Source: Pedobacter sp. ASV17
GTDB taxonomy: Bacteria; Bacteroidota; Bacteroidia; Sphingobacteriales; Sphingobacteriaceae
DNA length: 55,587 nucleotides
Assembly: GCF_016429065.1 (NCBI RefSeq)
Contig: NZ_JAELTX010000016.1
Location: forward strand, 1-55,587
Direction of reading: 5' to 3'
The stretch's first letter is position 1. Each line of letters begins with the position of its first letter. The translations under genes were made by a program, and so were the position numbers. Below are positions 53,168-55,587 of the stretch, in pieces. Under the pieces are notes generated by a model. The model was given only the letters and a program-made list of their open reading frames with translations, was not told the origin of the DNA and did not search any database.

Positions 53168-55587
53168 ATGTTTAAGAAATTTATCGAAAGGCCCGTACTT
53201 TCTACCGTAGTCTCTATCATTATTTTAATTTTAGGGGTTTTAGGTATTGTAACGTTGCCTATTTCGCAATATCCAGAAATTGCGCCACCTACGGTGCAAG
53301 TTTCTGCCTCCTACCAAGGTGCCAACGCCGACGTAGTGATGAGTAGTGTGGTGGTTCCGCTGGAAGAGCAAATTAACGGTGTGGAAGACATGACCTACAT
53401 GACCTCTTCTGCTGGTAACGATGGCTCGGCAACCATTACCGTGAACTTTAAATTGGGTACCAATCCAGATTTAGCGGCAGTAAACGTACAAAACCGTGTG
53501 GCACGTGCTACCAGTTTATTACCTGCCGAGGTAACCAGGGCGGGTGTAATTACTGCCAAAAGACAATCCAGTAACGTATTGATTTTTGGTTTGTACAGCG
53601 ATGACCCTGCTTATGACCAGAAATTCTTGCAGAACTACGCCGAAATCAACATCATTCCTCAAATTAAAAGGGTAACTGGTGTTGGTGACGTGAATGCCTT
53701 TGGCCAATCTATTTACACCATGCGTTTGTGGCTAAAACCAGATGTAATGGCGGCCTATGGTTTGGTTCCTAGCGACATTAATGCGGCCTTAGCTGACCAA
53801 AATATTGAAGCAGCGCCAGGTCAATTGGGTGAACAAGCACAGCAATCTTTCCAATATACTTTAAAATATACAGGAAGGTTAAAAGATGAAACTCAATTTG
53901 GAGACATCATCATTAGAACAGCCGATAATGGTCAGATTTTAAAGCTGAAAGATATTGCCCGTATTGAGCTTGGTGCACAGAGCTATGCTTCATCAGTAAA
54001 ACTGAATGGTAAAGCGGCCCTAGGTTTTGCCGTAAACCAAACAGCAGGTTCAAATGCAAAAGAGGTAATTGACGGTGCTTTAAAAGCATTAGAAACCGCT
54101 AAAGGCGACTTTCCAAAAGGCGTTAACTATGAAATTTTAACCAACGTTAACGATTTCCTTGATGCCTCTATCGAGAAAGTATTACACACTTTGGTAGAAG
54201 CCTTTATCCTTGTATTTATCGTAGTATTTATTTTCCTTCAAGATTTTAAATCTACTTTAATTCCAGCCATTTCAGTACCGGTGGCTATTGTAGGTACCTT
54301 CTTCTTCTTAAGCTTATTTGGTTTCACCATTAACTTGCTTACCCTCTTCGCACTCGTGCTCGCCATCGGTATTGTGGTGGATGATGCGATTGTGGTGGTG
54401 GAGGCCGTCCATGCCAAGCTCGACAAGGGCTATAAATCGGCCAGAAAAGCGACCCTTGATGCGATGGATGAAATTACTGGTGCCATCATCTCTATTACCT
54501 TGGTAATGGCGGCGGTGTTTGTTCCCGTAAGTTTTATCAGCGGTTCATCAGGTGTATTCTTTAAACAATTTGGTTTAACACTGGCCATTTCCATTATCCT
54601 ATCGGCCATTAACGCTTTAACGTTAAGTCCTGCATTATGTGCTTTGTTGCTTAAACCGCACAAAGATGACCACGAAGAGAAAAAAGGCTTCATGAAACGC
54701 TTTTATGCAGCTTTCAATACTTCGTTTGAAACCATGACCCGCAAATACAAAGGCTCTGTTTATTTCTTATCGAAGAAAAAATGGCTTGCGGGCTTAGGTT
54801 TATTGGCTTTCGTAGCGGCATTTGTTTGGGCATTTAACACCACACCAAAAGGATTTGTACCTAACGAAGATTTAGGTGCGATCATGTCTGATATTTCGCT
54901 GCCTCCAGGAACTTCGCAAGAACGTACGGATGAGGTAGTGAGTAAAATTGACAGTATTGTAAGAACTGTTCCAGAAGTAAGGCTTACCCTTAAAGTAGTG
55001 GGTAGAGCTATGATTAGTGGTTCGGGTAGTTCTTACGGAATGGTAATTAGCCGTTTAAAACCGTGGGACGAACGTAAACGTGATGTAAAAACCATTATTG
55101 GAGAGTTGTTTGCAAAAACAGCGAACATGAAAGAAGCTAAAATTATCTTCTTTGCTCCTCCAACCATCCAAGGTTTTGGTACTGGTGGTGGTTTCGAATT
55201 CCAATTGCAGGATAAAACTGGTGGTACCATCAATAACTTCTCGCAAATTGCCAATCAGTTTTTAGCGGCACTAAATCAGCGTCCAGAAATACAGTATGCG
55301 GCAACTTCGTTTAACCCTAACTTCCCTCAATATTTGATTACAGCCAACGTGGCTAAAATTAAGCAGGCTGGCTTAAACGTAAACGACGTGATGAGTGTAA
55401 TGCAAGGTTACTACGGTGGTGTTTATGCTTCTAACTTTAACAAGTTTGGTAAGCAATACAGGGTAGTTTACCAAGCCGACCCTCAATATCGTTCTAATTT
55501 GGAAAGCTTGAACAAAGTGTATGTACGTACACCTAGCGGCACCATGGCACCTATCACAGGTTTCATTTCTACCGAAAGGGTTTACGG
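53168..55587 (+). CDS. RND efflux pump, inner-membrane transporter (AcrB/HAE1 type), 5' part
   Basis: The frame opens at ATG 53168 (MFKKFIERPVLSTVVS) and stays open to the window end, 806 codons of an expected 1040-1070. It has TM1, the first porter domain (LPISQYPEIAPPTVQVSASY), and TM2-TM6. The proton-relay Asp pair is in GIVVDDAIVVVEAV (about 54370), and the second periplasmic half has begun. With the adaptor and TetR regulator it forms a drug/toxic-compound efflux operon; the outer-membrane channel gene is probably beyond the window. Confidence 0.95.
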   Translation, partial: MFKKFIERPVLSTVVSIIILILGVLGIVTLPISQYPEIAPPTVQVSASYQGANADVVMSSVVVPLEEQINGVEDMTYMTSSAGNDGSATITVNFKLGTNPDLAAVNVQNRVARATSLLPAEVTRAGVITAKRQSSNVLIFGLYSDDPAYDQKFLQNYAEINIIPQIKRVTGVGDVNAFGQSIYTMRLWLKPDVMAAYGLVPSDINAALADQNIEAAPGQLGEQAQQSFQYTLKYTGRLKDETQFGDIIIRTADNGQILKLKDIARIELGAQSYASSVKLNGKAALGFAVNQTAGSNAKEVIDGALKALETAKGDFPKGVNYEILTNVNDFLDASIEKVLHTLVEAFILVFIVVFIFLQDFKSTLIPAISVPVAIVGTFFFLSLFGFTINLLTLFALVLAIGIVVDDAIVVVEAVHAKLDKGYKSARKATLDAMDEITGAIISITLVMAAVFVPVSFISGSSGVFFKQFGLTLAISIILSAINALTLSPALCALLLKPHKDDHEEKKGFMKRFYAAFNTSFETMTRKYKGSVYFLSKKKWLAGLGLLAFVAAFVWAFNTTPKGFVPNEDLGAIMSDISLPPGTSQERTDEVVSKIDSIVRTVPEVRLTLKVVGRAMISGSGSSYGMVISRLKPWDERKRDVKTIIGELFAKTANMKEAKIIFFAPPTIQGFGTGGGFEFQLQDKTGGTINNFSQIANQFLAALNQRPEIQYAATSFNPNFPQYLITANVAKIKQAGLNVNDVMSVMQGYYGGVYASNFNKFGKQYRVVYQADPQYRSNLESLNKVYVRTPSGTMAPITGFISTERVY

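Noticed and set aside
1..55587. Insertion sequences or prophage genes
   Set aside because: No transposase, integrase, terminase or capsid-like product was recognised in any frame.

Overview
The window reads as chromosomal DNA of a Bacteroidetes bacterium of the Sphingobacteriaceae type (Pedobacter-like). Grounds: a SusC/SusD pair with its own ECF sigma and FecR anti-sigma; extracytoplasmic proteins with Bacteroidetes-type signal peptides and lipoboxes; TAnnTTTG-type -7 promoter boxes in several leaders; the miaB / sigma-54 activator / lptE / secG gene order; moderately A/T-rich coding DNA; and many dispersed palindromic intergenic repeats of the kind common in this phylum. Species assignment is inference. 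No rRNA, tRNA, IS element or CRISPR array was seen.

Layout. 0-9.3 kb is mostly housekeeping: the 3' end of purD, a Lys/Pro-rich membrane-anchored protein, a TlpA-like thioredoxin lipoprotein-type protein, an arginase-fold protein with altered metal ligands, an epimerase followed by an unusual SerB-SerA-ACT fusion, a tryptophan 2,3-dioxygenase-family gene and ilvE. 9.4-16.2 kb (minus strand) is a sigma / FecR / SusC / SusD nutrient-uptake locus. 16.2-20 kb holds two tandem AsmA-like paralogues. 20.1-25.3 kb is miaB, a sigma-54 activator, lptE, an acidic protein and secG.

25.4-34.0 kb separates secG from groES and looks like an accessory insertion. It begins with a mosaic lipoprotein whose C-terminus is a HEGIH metallopeptidase-like domain. 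A small secreted protein overlaps its stop codon, in the manner of a toxin/immunity pair. After it come an orphan toxin-tail-like fragment overlapping another small secreted gene, three small genes broken at homopolymer runs, an intact small secreted gene, and an outer-membrane barrel whose periplasmic half carries kinase-like motifs. This block is my best candidate for an undescribed system: a surface-lipoprotein polymorphic-toxin cassette array with periplasmic immunity proteins.

34.1-36.1 kb is groES-groEL. 36.7-40 kb has mgtC, a convergent pair (pseudo-nucleotidyltransferase/HEPN protein plus an unknown helical protein) and a divergent XRE-S24 regulator with an operator-like palindrome. 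The regulator's 3' end is repeated about 430 bp downstream. 40.1-48.1 kb has sdaA, a PaiB-like protein, a sigma factor overlapping a TonB-tailed putative anti-sigma factor, and three envelope genes (DUF4349, VWA, DUF4197). 48.1-48.6 kb contains a possible small RNA and repeats. 48.6-55.6 kb has an HtrA protease, dapF, and a TetR-controlled RND efflux operon whose pump gene runs off the window.
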